Source: Verrucomicrobiota bacterium (GTDB taxonomy: Bacteria > Verrucomicrobiota > Verrucomicrobiia > Limisphaerales > J093). From it: a stretch of 64,000 nucleotides of DNA. Position 1 is the stretch's first letter. The number at the start of each line of letters is the position of its first letter. A program made the translations under genes and the position numbers. Below, piece by piece: positions 41,765-50,115 of the stretch. Under the pieces are notes generated by a model that was given only the letters and a program-made list of their open reading frames with translations, searched no databases and was not told the DNA's origin. The stretch spans positions 124,001 to 188,000 of the forward strand of contig JADJWF010000011.1 of assembly GCA_016716505.1 (NCBI GenBank), read 5' to 3'.

Positions 41765-44032
41765 TCAGACGCCGAGGATCGCGCCCTGGCTCGCGTTGGT
41801 GACCTGCTTTTGGTAACGCGCGAGCCAACCGGTGAGCTGGCGCTTGACCGGCTGCCAAGTCTTCCGCCGCTCGGCGAGTTCCGCCTCCGGCACGAGGATG
41901 TCCATGCGCCGGTTCGGGAAATCAATGCGGATGCGGTCGCCGGGCCGCAGCAGCCCGATCGGGCCTCCTTCGGCCGCCTCGGGCGAGACATGACCGATGC
42001 ACGCGCCGGCCGTGCCGCCGCTGAAGCGGCCGTCGGTGATGAGCGCGCATTTGTCGCCCAGCCCCATGCCCACGATGTAGCTGGTGGGCGAGAGCATCTC
42101 CTGCATTCCCGGTCCCCCGCGCGGGCCTTCATTGCGGATGACCACCACGTCTCCCGCCTTGACCTGCCCACCCAGAATTCCGGCACACGCTTCGTCCTGA
42201 CTCTCGAAGATCACACAGGGCCCTTCAAAGACGAAGCTTGGTCCGCAAGCGGCCTTGAAGCCCTCGCTGATTCCGGCCGTCTTGACGACGCTGCCCTCGG
42301 GCGCGAGCTGTCCGTAAAGAATCGAGAGCCCGCCGTCGGGCGAGTAGGCGGTCGCAGGCGTCCGAATGCAGTCGGCGGCATCGAAGCGAAAGGCTGGGTC
42401 GTGCGGCATCAGCCCGCTGGGCAAGGCCTTGGCGAGGCGGCGCGGATCGGTGTCGTGCTCCGCGCGGGTGATCACCCAATGCTTGAACCGCTTCACCCGG
42501 AGCATCGCGTGCCGGACGCGTTGGCCGCCCTTTTCGTATCGCCAGAACAGCAGCACCGGTTCATCGCGATACTCGCCCAGTTCGGCGCGGACGAGGCCCC
42601 TCGCCTCCGCCATTTGCTGCGCGATCACCGGGCGCAGTTGGTCCCTGCCTTTGAGGATCCCGCCGTCGGGCATTTTCACCGCGGCTTTGGAATCGAAGAG
42701 CGCGAGCTGCGCTTCGAGGTCGCCCGCGTTCCACGCGGCCGCGTCGCGCCAGAGGGTGATCGCGACCGGGTCGGCCGGGAAAAACATCATGGGCTTGGGC
42801 GCCAGGTTGCCGCTGGCCGTCCGGACGGCGGGGCCCATTTTGTCGTTTGGATCCACCACGATGGCCGAAGCCCCCGAGACGCGGACAGCCCTCGCCCAGG
42901 CGGTGCATTTTTCGGAGCGGGCGTCCCACTCGTCAATGTTCTCGCCGAGGGTCTTCCCGGTGACCGTCCGGCACCCGAGATTCAGCACGCCGAGGCGTTT
43001 GAGTTCGCCGAGGATCGTGTGGATGCCGCCGGCGCGATGCACGTCCTGAACGTGATAGTTCGACGAGGGCGACACCTTGCAGAGACAGGGGACGCGCCGC
43101 GAGATTTCGTCAATGCGCTTGATGTCGTACGGGATGCCGGCTTCGCGCGCGATGGCCAGGGTGTGCAGGATGGTGTTGGTCGAGCCGCCCATCGCCACAT
43201 CGAGCATGATTGCGTTGTCGAAGGCCTCGATCGTGGCGATATCACGCGGTTTGAGGTCGTGTTCAACGAGCTTGAGGATGGTCCGTGCGGCGCGCTCGTA
43301 GAGGGCCTCGCGTTCCTTGGAAACGGCGAGGATGGTGCCGTTGCCCGGCAGCGCGATGCCGAGCGCCTCGCACAAGCAGTTCATCGAGTTGGCGGTGAAC
43401 ATGCCGGAGCACGATCCGCACGTGGGACAGGCGCTCTGCTCCAGTCGCTTCAACTGCTCTTCGGTGATCTTGCCGGTTTGCAGCTCGCCCACGCCCTTGA
43501 ACACCGAAATCAGGTCCGACTTGCCCGCGGCCGGCTGGAGGTGCGCCGCGAGGTCGGCGTGCGTGGCCTCGCGCTCGGCGATGCCGGCCGCCATCGGGCC
43601 GCCGCTGACGAACACCGTGGGGATGTTGCAGCGCATGGTCGCCATCAACATGCCCGGCACGATCTTGTCGCAGTTCGGGATGCAGATCATGCCGTCGAAG
43701 CAGTGCGCCTTGAGCATCGTCTCGACCGCGTCGGCGATCAGCTCCCGCGAGGGGAGCGAGTACAACATGCCGCTGTGGCCCATCGCGATGCCGTCATCCA
43801 CGCCGATGGTGTTGAAGATGAACGGCACTCCGCCGGCCGCGCGCACCAGGCGCTTCACCAGCAACCCCACCTCGTTCAAGTGGGCGTGGCCGGGGATGCA
43901 GTCAGTGTAGGAGTTGGCGATGGCGATGAACGGCTTGTTGAAATCGGCCTCGGACTCGATGGAGCCGGTGGCGCGGAGCAGCGAGCGGTGCGGGGCGCGT
44001 TCAAAGCCTTTCTTGATGATGTCAGAGCGCAT
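41765..44032 (-). CDS. ilvD: Dihydroxy-acid dehydratase with an inserted SnoaL/NTF2-like domain
   Basis: Dehydrates 2,3-dihydroxy acids to 2-keto acids in valine/isoleucine synthesis; cytoplasmic and Fe-S dependent. The three cluster ligands are present: 'NSYTDCIPGH', 'PNCDKIVPGM' and 'CPTCGSCSGMF'. At 755 residues it is about 185 longer than usual (near 560-570). The extra stretch, residues about 370-553 (42374-42925), sits between the '...GENIDEWDAR' and 'DCIRTPATAYSPDGG' parts of the normal enzyme and includes a SnoaL/NTF2-like domain (about 424-530; 'AAWNAGDLEAQLALF'). The frame is intact throughout, and the downstream catalytic half ('GPRGGPGMQEMLSPTS', 'ITDGRFSGGTAGACIGH') is normal. 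Start ATG 44032. The gene is divergent from a photolyase gene. The insertion is unusual and its role is unknown. Confidence 0.9.
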   Translation of the reverse strand: MRSDIIKKGFERAPHRSLLRATGSIESEADFNKPFIAIANSYTDCIPGHAHLNEVGLLVKRLVRAAGGVPFIFNTIGVDDGIAMGHSGMLYSLPSRELIADAVETMLKAHCFDGMICIPNCDKIVPGMLMATMRCNIPTVFVSGGPMAAGIAEREATHADLAAHLQPAAGKSDLISVFKGVGELQTGKITEEQLKRLEQSACPTCGSCSGMFTANSMNCLCEALGIALPGNGTILAVSKEREALYERAARTILKLVEHDLKPRDIATIEAFDNAIMLDVAMGGSTNTILHTLAIAREAGIPYDIKRIDEISRRVPCLCKVSPSSNYHVQDVHRAGGIHTILGELKRLGVLNLGCRTVTGKTLGENIDEWDARSEKCTAWARAVRVSGASAIVVDPNDKMGPAVRTASGNLAPKPMMFFPADPVAITLWRDAAAWNAGDLEAQLALFDSKAAVKMPDGGILKGRDQLRPVIAQQMAEARGLVRAELGEYRDEPVLLFWRYEKGGQRVRHAMLRVKRFKHWVITRAEHDTDPRRLAKALPSGLMPHDPAFRFDAADCIRTPATAYSPDGGLSILYGQLAPEGSVVKTAGISEGFKAACGPSFVFEGPCVIFESQDEACAGILGGQVKAGDVVVIRNEGPRGGPGMQEMLSPTSYIVGMGLGDKCALITDGRFSGGTAGACIGHVSPEAAEGGPIGLLRPGDRIRIDFPNRRMDILVPEAELAERRKTWQPVKRQLTGWLARYQKQVTNASQGAILGV

Positions 44033-44279
44033 GGTCAGGACGGATGAGCGGGTTCACGGTTATGACTTCGATCGGCGCAGGCTAACGCCCGGGGCGGCGA
44101 TTGTCACGTGTCCGCGCGGTGCTTCCCGGCGGGGTGCCGGCTGGCGGCCACGCCGGGCCGTGCCGGGCCACGGAGCCTCCTTCATTGCCGCGTCGGTCGC
44201 GCGCTACGTTGCGGCGCGCGACAGGGGACAGGGAGCGACGTTTAATCCAGCACCGAGAAGTCCCCTCCGCGTTCATTTC

Positions 44280-45725
44280 GTGAAAGCATCCATCGTTTGG
44301 TTTCGACTCGATCTCCGATTGGCGGACAATCCCGTCCTCGAAATGGCTCGGCAGCGCGGCGGACCGGTGATCCCGGTTTTTATCTGGGCACCGGAAGAGG
44401 ATGGCGACTGGCCGCCGGGTGGCGCGTCGCGCTGGTGGTTGCACCAGTCGCTCGCCGCGCTGGCGGCGCGTCTGGAAGCGATCGGCTCGCGCCTCATCCT
44501 GCGCCGCGGGCCTTCCCTCGAAACCCTGCGCGCGCTGGTGAAGGAGACCGGTGCGGGGGCCGTGTTCTGGAACCGTCGCTATGAACCAGCCGCCATCGCC
44601 CGGGATCGGGCGATCAAAGACGCGCTGCGGGCCGAAGGGCTCGAGGCCGCCAGTGGCAACAGCGCCCTGCTCTTCGAGCCGTGGACCGTCGCCAACAAGA
44701 GCGGCGGACCGTTTCAGGTGTTCACCCCGTTTTGGCGCCACTGCCTCGGATTGGCCGAGCCGACCGAGCCCACGCCTCCTCCGGCCGCGCTCCCCGGTCC
44801 CGCACGGTGGCCGAAATCCGAGCCGCTCGCGGCCTTGCGACTGGAACCCGCAATCAACTGGGCCGACGGAATCCGCGCGGCGTGGCAACCGGGCGAGAGC
44901 GGCGCCGCGGAGAATCTCCAGCGGTTCTGTGCGTCGGCGTTTGACGGCTACGGCGCGCAGCGGAACCGCCCCGACCTCCCGGGCACGTCGCGCCTTTCGC
45001 CGCATTTGCACTTCGGCGAAATCAGCCCCCGGCAGGTGTGGCACGAAGTGCGCGCCTTCGCCCATCGGCGGTCGCTGCCGGTTGCCGCCTGGCGGAACAG
45101 TCAGTTCCTCGCCGAAGTGGGCTGGCGCGAGTTTGCTCACCACCTCTTGTTTCATTTCCCCCATACGCCCACCGCGCCGCTGCGACCGGAATTTGCGCGC
45201 TTCCCGTGGCGAACCGACCGCGATTGGCTCCGCGCGTGGCAGCGCGGGCGCACCGGCTATCCCATCGTGGACGCGGGCATGCGCGAGCTGTGGGCCACCG
45301 GGTGGATGCACAACCGCGTGCGGATGATTGTGGCGTCCTTCCTGGTGAAGGATCTGTTGCTGGACTGGCGCGAGGGCGCTCGGTGGTTCTGGGATACGCT
45401 CGTGGACGCCGACCTGGCCAGCAACACCCTCGGCTGGCAGTGGACGGCCGGCTGCGGCGCCGACGCCGCGCCCTACTTCCGCGTTTTCAATCCCACCGGT
45501 CAGGGAGAGAAGTTCGATCCGCAGGGCGACTATGTCCGGCGCTGGGTACCGGAACTGGGCAAACTACCCGCCGACTGGATTCACCGCCCGTGGGAAGCGC
45601 CGCCCGAGGTGCTGTCGCGCGCGGGAGTCACGCTCGACGGCAACTACCCCCGCCCCATCGTCAGCCACGCCATTGCGCGCGAGGTTGCCCTCGAAGCGTT
45701 CGCCAAGCTGAAGGCGGGCGGTTGA
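44280..45725 (+). CDS. phrB: Deoxyribodipyrimidine photolyase
   Basis: Light-dependent repair of cyclobutane pyrimidine dimers. The 481-residue protein has the N-terminal alpha/beta antenna domain ('SIVWFRLDLRLADNPVL') and the helical FAD-binding domain with 'RTGYPIVDAGMRELWATGWMHNR', the long C-terminal signature 'DADLASNTLGWQWTAGCGAD', and 'FNPTGQGEKFDPQGDYVR'. Start GTG 44280, required by the conserved N-terminus; longer frames upstream are shadow. Closest to class I CPD photolyases; a (6-4) or cryptochrome assignment cannot be excluded by eye. It converges on ppk2 with 84 bases between, and a GC-rich hairpin in that gap. Confidence 0.95.
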   Translation: MKASIVWFRLDLRLADNPVLEMARQRGGPVIPVFIWAPEEDGDWPPGGASRWWLHQSLAALAARLEAIGSRLILRRGPSLETLRALVKETGAGAVFWNRRYEPAAIARDRAIKDALRAEGLEAASGNSALLFEPWTVANKSGGPFQVFTPFWRHCLGLAEPTEPTPPPAALPGPARWPKSEPLAALRLEPAINWADGIRAAWQPGESGAAENLQRFCASAFDGYGAQRNRPDLPGTSRLSPHLHFGEISPRQVWHEVRAFAHRRSLPVAAWRNSQFLAEVGWREFAHHLLFHFPHTPTAPLRPEFARFPWRTDRDWLRAWQRGRTGYPIVDAGMRELWATGWMHNRVRMIVASFLVKDLLLDWREGARWFWDTLVDADLASNTLGWQWTAGCGADAAPYFRVFNPTGQGEKFDPQGDYVRRWVPELGKLPADWIHRPWEAPPEVLSRAGVTLDGNYPRPIVSHAIAREVALEAFAKLKAGG

Positions 45726-45781
45726 ATCGCCCCGGCGACGGGCCATTCCCGCTCGTCAGCTCCCGAGCGATGCAGAAGTCG

Positions 45782-45801
45782 GGCCGCGAGGGGGCGCGGC
45801 C
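45782..45801. terminator. GC-rich hairpin between convergent phrB and ppk2
   Basis: A perfect 7-bp stem (GGCCGCG at 45782-45788 with CGCGGCC at 45795-45801) with a 6-base loop, in the 84-bp gap between two convergent genes. There is no T-run, so efficiency as an intrinsic terminator is doubtful. Confidence 0.3.
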
Positions 45802-45809
45802 ATCGGGTT

Positions 45810-46625
45810 TCAGTATCGCTCGGGGACAAAGCGGCGTCCTTTGAGCGTGGCCTGATCGTCGTAGGCGTGTTTCAGGTCGCGCTCGGGCAGCTTCACTTTC
45901 TCCCGCTTGATCTTCTTGTAGGGAACCAGGCTGAGCAGATGCCGGATGCAGTTGAGCCGGGCGCGCTTCTTGTCATCAGACCGCAGGATGTACCACGGGG
46001 CCCAGCGGGTGTCGGTGGCCTTGAGCATGGCGTCCCGCGCCCGCGAATACTCGTACCACTTGCTGCGCGCGGGCAGGTCCATCGGACTGAGTTTCCACTG
46101 GCGGACAGGGTCGGTGATGCGGTTCTCGAACCGGCGCTTCTGCTCCTCGTTGCTGACCTCGAGCCAGTACTTGATCAGCGTGATGCCCCCGTCCACCACG
46201 TACTTTTCCAGTTCGGGGCACACCTTGAGAAAGCTCTGGTACTGCTCCTCGGTACAGAAGCCCATCACGCGTTCCACGCCCAGGCGGTTGTACCAACTGC
46301 GATCGAAGATCACGATTTCGCCCGCCGCCGGGAAATGCTTCAGGTACCGCTGCATGTACATCTGCGTTTTCTCGCGGTCCGAGGGCGCCGGCAGGGCGAC
46401 GACGCGGAAGACACGGGGGCTGACCCGCTCAGTGATGGCCTTGATGGTGCCGCCCTTGCCCGCGCCGTCGCGGCCCTCAAAGACCACGATGATCCGCAGT
46501 CCCTTGTGCTTCACCCATTCCTGCAAATGGCACAACTCGGCCTGCAGTTTGCGCAGCTCCTTTTCGTATTTCTTGGTCGGCATCTTTTCCGGTGGCTCCG
46601 CCGGGACGTGGGATTGCTTGCTCAT
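45810..46625 (-). CDS. ppk2: Polyphosphate kinase 2 family protein (PPK2, class I-like)
   Basis: Phosphorylates nucleotides (ADP or GDP) with polyphosphate. The 271-residue protein has the PPK2 P-loop 'FEGRDGAGKGGTIKAI', the Walker-B-like 'IFDRSWYNRLGVERVMGF', the lid segment 'DPVRQWKLSPMDL' and 'DTRWAPWYILRSDDKKRARLN'. Its length and motifs match class I PPK2, which mainly regenerates ATP or GTP from diphosphates. Start ATG 46625 with GAGGTG just upstream; a longer frame to 46739 is not conserved. Monocistronic, converging on phrB. Usually linked to energy or stress balance. Confidence 0.93.
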   Translation of the reverse strand: MSKQSHVPAEPPEKMPTKKYEKELRKLQAELCHLQEWVKHKGLRIIVVFEGRDGAGKGGTIKAITERVSPRVFRVVALPAPSDREKTQMYMQRYLKHFPAAGEIVIFDRSWYNRLGVERVMGFCTEEQYQSFLKVCPELEKYVVDGGITLIKYWLEVSNEEQKRRFENRITDPVRQWKLSPMDLPARSKWYEYSRARDAMLKATDTRWAPWYILRSDDKKRARLNCIRHLLSLVPYKKIKREKVKLPERDLKHAYDDQATLKGRRFVPERY

Positions 46626-46642
46626 GGGCACCTCGCGGTCTT

Positions 46643-46670
46643 GGTTTATCGAACTCTTGGATTCATTCAA
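46643..46670 (-). promoter_or_regulatory. Possible sigma-70-like promoter of ppk2
   Basis: On the minus strand TTGAAT (46670-46665) and TAAACC (46648-46643) are 16 bases apart, ending about 17 bases before the ppk2 start. The elements match the general -35/-10 consensus only in part, and promoters in this phylum are poorly known. Confidence 0.25.
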
Positions 46671-47026
46671 TGCGGACAGTCGCCGGGAAACCGGACATCT
46701 CCAGCCAGCCACCACCGAGCGCCTCGGGTGCCGGACCACGACGCGAAACGACGAGTTGAACCGGACCCGGGACAGCGGTACCGCCCCGACGTTGCCGGCC
46801 CACCGCGCCGTGACCCTTGCCCCCGGTCAGGTAGGGCATTCACCATCGCCTCCCAACCCCGGCTGGTGGAATTCCCGTCGCCGACGACAACCGGATTAAT
46901 CCCGAAACGGCGCGCCGTGTCACGAAGCATCCCGGGGTGGTAGGGCGCGCCGCTCCCGCCATCCGCGCTGCGTGCGCCGCACGGATTCGGCTCGTCGGCC
47001 ATCCCGTGATCGCCAAGGATGGACGC
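46671..47026. other. Remainder of the ppk2/ABC permease divergent region (356 bp), no gene seen
   Basis: It lies upstream of the divergent ppk2 (minus) and ABC-2 permease (plus) genes. Open frames are present but have no recognisable domain and match the GC-skewed background. The permease start at 47027 is preceded by no strong Shine-Dalgarno. Confidence 0.45.
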
Positions 47027-47863
47027 ATGTTCTGGCTGCACTTGCGCAACGAACTCTGGAAGCTGTTTGGGAAGAAGCGCACCTACATCGGATTCGGCGC
47101 CTTCCTCATCGGCCAGAATGCCATGCTGCTGGCCTTTCGCTTCACCCGATGGCAGAGCGATGTCGAACGCCTCCTGCGCGGGAACGGTTACCTGGCCGAG
47201 GAATTCATCTCCGCGCTGACCGTCGCCGTGTTCATGCTCCTGCCGCAGATCATCCTGATGATGCCGCTGTTCGCCGCCCTCGTCGGGGGCGATCTGGTGG
47301 CGAAGGAAGCCGAGGACGGGACGCTGCGCATGATCCTCTGCCGCCCGGTGTCGCGGCTGCGCCTGCTCTTCGCCAAATGGCTCGCGGGCGTGATCTTCGC
47401 CGCGGTGCTGGTCATCGTGCTGGGCGCGACCGCGCTGGGCTGCGCGCGGCTGTGGTTTCCGTGGAGCGGCATGTTCGTCTTCGCGCCGAACATCGCGTTC
47501 GCCGTGCTCCCGGCGTGGGAGGGGCTGCAACGGTTTCTGTTGTCGCACGCCTTCCTCGCGGTGAACGCCTGCACCATCGTGAGCCTCGCATTCATGTTCT
47601 CCTGCTTCAACATGAAGCCGGCCGCCGCCACCATCCTCGCCCTGACCTACCTCTTCCTGAACGTCGTGATGGAAAGCATCCCGTTCTTCGACCGCTACGA
47701 GCAATGGTTCCTGCCGCACCACTTCCGCTGCTGGTTGCTGGTCTTTGGCACGCCGGTGCCGTGGGCGCAGATCCTCCAGTCACAGGCCATCCTGATCGGT
47801 GCGTGTGTCACGACGTTCATCGTCGGAGCCACCGCTTTCCAACTCCGCGACATCAAGTCGTAG
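47027..47863 (+). CDS. ABC-2 type transporter permease
   Basis: A 278-residue membrane protein with six or so helices. After an amphipathic N-terminus ('LHLRNELWKLFGKKRTYIGF') come helices at about 20-40, 62-85, 115-140, 165-190, 200-220 and 250-270. The cytoplasmic 'KEAEDGTLRMILCRPVSR' loop is characteristic of ABC-2 permeases. No ATPase is encoded next to it, so it is an orphan permease here. It precedes the DCC-family gene by 63 bases. Substrate unknown. Confidence 0.8.
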   Translation: MFWLHLRNELWKLFGKKRTYIGFGAFLIGQNAMLLAFRFTRWQSDVERLLRGNGYLAEEFISALTVAVFMLLPQIILMMPLFAALVGGDLVAKEAEDGTLRMILCRPVSRLRLLFAKWLAGVIFAAVLVIVLGATALGCARLWFPWSGMFVFAPNIAFAVLPAWEGLQRFLLSHAFLAVNACTIVSLAFMFSCFNMKPAAATILALTYLFLNVVMESIPFFDRYEQWFLPHHFRCWLLVFGTPVPWAQILQSQAILIGACVTTFIVGATAFQLRDIKS

Positions 47864-47926
47864 CCACGGGGTTGCGCGCGCCCCGACCCGGCCACACTGT
47901 CCCCACGTGCCCCCGGTGGGCGTCGC

Positions 47927-48328
47927 GTGACTTCCGGACCGATCATTTTGTTCGACGGCGACTGCGCGCTCTGCGACCGCGCGGTGCGGTTCGTCGTGAC
48001 CCATGATCCGGCGCGGCGATTCCACTTCGCCCCCCTGCGCTCGGAAATCGCCGCGCGACTGCTCGCCTCGCACGGGCTGGCGCCCGACACGATCCGCAGC
48101 GTGGTCCTGCTCCACGCGGGCCAGATCCGGGTGAAGTCCGATGCCGCTCTGGGCATCGTCGCCCGGCTGCCGGCTCCCTGGCGCTGGCTGGGCGCGTTTC
48201 GCGTGGTGCCCCGGCCCCTGCGCGACTGGGTGTATGATTGGATCGCCCGCCACCGCCATCGGTGGTTCGGCCGGGCGCCGACCTGTCCCACACCGTCGCC
48301 GGAGCTTGCCTCGCGGCTGCTGAGGTAG
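47927..48328 (+). CDS. DCC (DUF393) family thiol-disulfide oxidoreductase
   Basis: A 133-residue protein with the family-defining DxxC motif: 'ILFDGDCALCDRAVRFV' (D-G-D-C-x-x-C), a predicted thioredoxin-like site. The following 'LRSEIAARLLASHGLAPDTI' and 'VKSDAALGIVARL' match the family body. Start GTG 47927-47929, since the motif begins at the very N-terminus. Its redox partner is not known. It ends 50 bases before the convergent ASPIC/UnbV gene, with a hairpin between. Confidence 0.85.
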   Translation: MTSGPIILFDGDCALCDRAVRFVVTHDPARRFHFAPLRSEIAARLLASHGLAPDTIRSVVLLHAGQIRVKSDAALGIVARLPAPWRWLGAFRVVPRPLRDWVYDWIARHRHRWFGRAPTCPTPSPELASRLLR

Positions 48329-48341
48329 CCGGCCGGGCGGC

Positions 48342-48366
48342 AGGCGGTCGTTTTCGAGGACCGCCT
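48342..48366. terminator. Candidate bidirectional terminator hairpin
   Basis: A perfect 8-bp stem (AGGCGGTC 48342-48349 with GACCGCCT 48359-48366) and a 9-base loop containing TTTT, in the 50-bp gap between convergent genes (stops at 48328 and 48379). Lacks a clear T-run on either side, so rated moderate. Confidence 0.45.
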
Positions 48367-48378
48367 CCGTTGCTTCCG

Positions 48379-50115
48379 TTACGGCGCGGAGCGGCCGGTC
48401 CCCTCGCGCAGGACGTGAATCTGGTTCGCCGCGAACGGGCCAAAAACCTCTTCGGTCCCCCCCGGCCAGCGGACGAAGACCCGTTCCACCCCCTCCAGCG
48501 TGCCCAGGCCGAAGTGAACCCGCGGGTCGTTGCTCGAGCAATAGCTCTGGTTCGGCAAGACCCGCTGCCAGCGGCGAAACGCGCCCTGTTCGATCCGCAG
48601 TTCGGCGTTGATCGCGTCCACCCCGAGCTGGTCCAGCACGCGGAACAGCAGCCAGTGCCCCCGGTTGCCCGCCAGGTTGCGCAACAGATGAGTCGGGCCG
48701 TCCCGATTGGTGATCACGACGTCCACGTCGCCATCGTTGTCGAGGTCGCCGTACGCGGCCCCGCGGCCGGCCGCCAGCAGGACCGGCGAGGTCCCGCCAG
48801 CGGGCGACACCTCTTCGAAGGCGCCTTCTCCCAGGCCTCGCAACAGCGTGTTCGGCTCGGCGTATTCGTCGTTCGGATCCAGATCGGTCACGCCGCGCTT
48901 GACCCGACCATTGACGATGTAGGCGTCGAGCCGCCCGTCGTGGTCGAAGTCGAAGAACCCCACCCCAAAACTGGTATGCGGCCAGCTCGTGGCACCCGGC
49001 CCGCGCGGCGTGACGTGATCCGTGAAATAGCCGCCCTGGTTCAGAAAGAGGCGGTTGGCCTCGCCGACGAGGTGGGTGATGAAGAGATCAAAGACACCCC
49101 GGTTCAGTGTGTCCACGAGCGCGATGCCCATGCCGGCCTCGGACATGCCCAGACTGTTGACCGCGCACCCGCGAATCATCGCCTCGTCGCGGAAGGTGCC
49201 GTCGCGCTGATTCACCCAGAGCTGGTTCGGGGTGGCGTCATTCGCCACGTACAGGTCCGGCCAGCCATCGCCGGTCAGGTCCGTGCCCACGACGCCCAAA
49301 CCGTATCCGTACGCCCGGTCCAGGCCCGCCCGGACGGTGACGTTCTCAAACGTGCCATCGCCGCGATTGCGGAACAGGGTGTCCACCGACGGCGCCTTGT
49401 AGTTCAGGGGCGAACAGTAGTCCGGCCGGCCGCCCTGGGAGAAACACTCGACCTCGATCTCCGGCGACCAGCGGATGTAATTGGCGACGACCAGATCGAG
49501 GTGCCCGTCGCGGTCGTAATCCACGAACGCGGCGCTTGCGCCCCAGGCGGGATCCGCCACGCCCGCCGCCGCGGACACGTCGGTGAACGTGCCGTCGCCG
49601 TTGTTGCGGAAGAGCTGATTCGGGCCGAGCGCGGTGATGTAGAGATCCGGGCGACCGTCGTTGTCGTAGTCCCCCACGGCACAGCCCATGCCGAACGCAC
49701 CGTTTCCGGCCACGCCGGCCCGGGCGGTGACGTCGGTGAACTTCCAGCCCCCCTCGTTACGATAGAGCTTGTGGCCTGGACGATTCGTCACGTCGGGGTA
49801 CAGCGAGCCGGCCTGGACACAGAAGAGGTCCAGCAATCCATCGCCATCGAAGTCGAGCAACCCCACGCCGCCGCCCTTGATCTCGGGCATCAGGTACCGG
49901 CCCGGCCGATGGCCGGTGGTCATGCGAAAATCAATCCCCGCCTCGCGGCCGACCTCCTCGAACCACGGCGCCTCCGGAGGACGCGCGCCGGCCGCAGCCT
50001 GTCGCTGCCCGTCGGTCTGCGTCGGGCGGGAGCAGCCCGCCAGCGCCAGCAGGGCGGCGGCGAAAAGGCCGCAGCGGATCGCCCCGACGGATGCCTGGCA
50101 AGGGGCCATTCTCAT
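48379..50115 (-). CDS. CRTAC1-like FG-GAP/VCBS lipoprotein with ASPIC/UnbV C-terminus
   Basis: A 578-residue exported protein. A lipoprotein-type signal ends in 'LLALAGC', which suggests a lipidated Cys. The body is a beta-propeller of FG-GAP/VCBS repeats ('DFDGDGLLDLF', 'DYDNDGRPDLYI', 'DYDRDGHLDLVV', 'DLDNDGDVDVVI'), with Ca-binding Asp/Asn loops; the C-terminus matches ASPIC/UnbV ('FVRWPGGTEEVFGPF'). ATG 50113-50115 overlaps the stop of the TPR gene, so the two are translationally coupled. This CRTAC1-TPR pairing is frequent in Planctomycetota/Verrucomicrobiota exoproteomes. No catalytic residues are evident; adhesion or extracellular ligand binding is the likely role. Confidence 0.87.
   Translation of the reverse strand: MRMAPCQASVGAIRCGLFAAALLALAGCSRPTQTDGQRQAAAGARPPEAPWFEEVGREAGIDFRMTTGHRPGRYLMPEIKGGGVGLLDFDGDGLLDLFCVQAGSLYPDVTNRPGHKLYRNEGGWKFTDVTARAGVAGNGAFGMGCAVGDYDNDGRPDLYITALGPNQLFRNNGDGTFTDVSAAAGVADPAWGASAAFVDYDRDGHLDLVVANYIRWSPEIEVECFSQGGRPDYCSPLNYKAPSVDTLFRNRGDGTFENVTVRAGLDRAYGYGLGVVGTDLTGDGWPDLYVANDATPNQLWVNQRDGTFRDEAMIRGCAVNSLGMSEAGMGIALVDTLNRGVFDLFITHLVGEANRLFLNQGGYFTDHVTPRGPGATSWPHTSFGVGFFDFDHDGRLDAYIVNGRVKRGVTDLDPNDEYAEPNTLLRGLGEGAFEEVSPAGGTSPVLLAAGRGAAYGDLDNDGDVDVVITNRDGPTHLLRNLAGNRGHWLLFRVLDQLGVDAINAELRIEQGAFRRWQRVLPNQSYCSSNDPRVHFGLGTLEGVERVFVRWPGGTEEVFGPFAANQIHVLREGTGRSAP

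Noticed and set aside
41702..44047. A 781-codon plus-strand open frame opposite ilvD
   Set aside because: It is the complement of an unambiguous ilvD and has no domain of its own.
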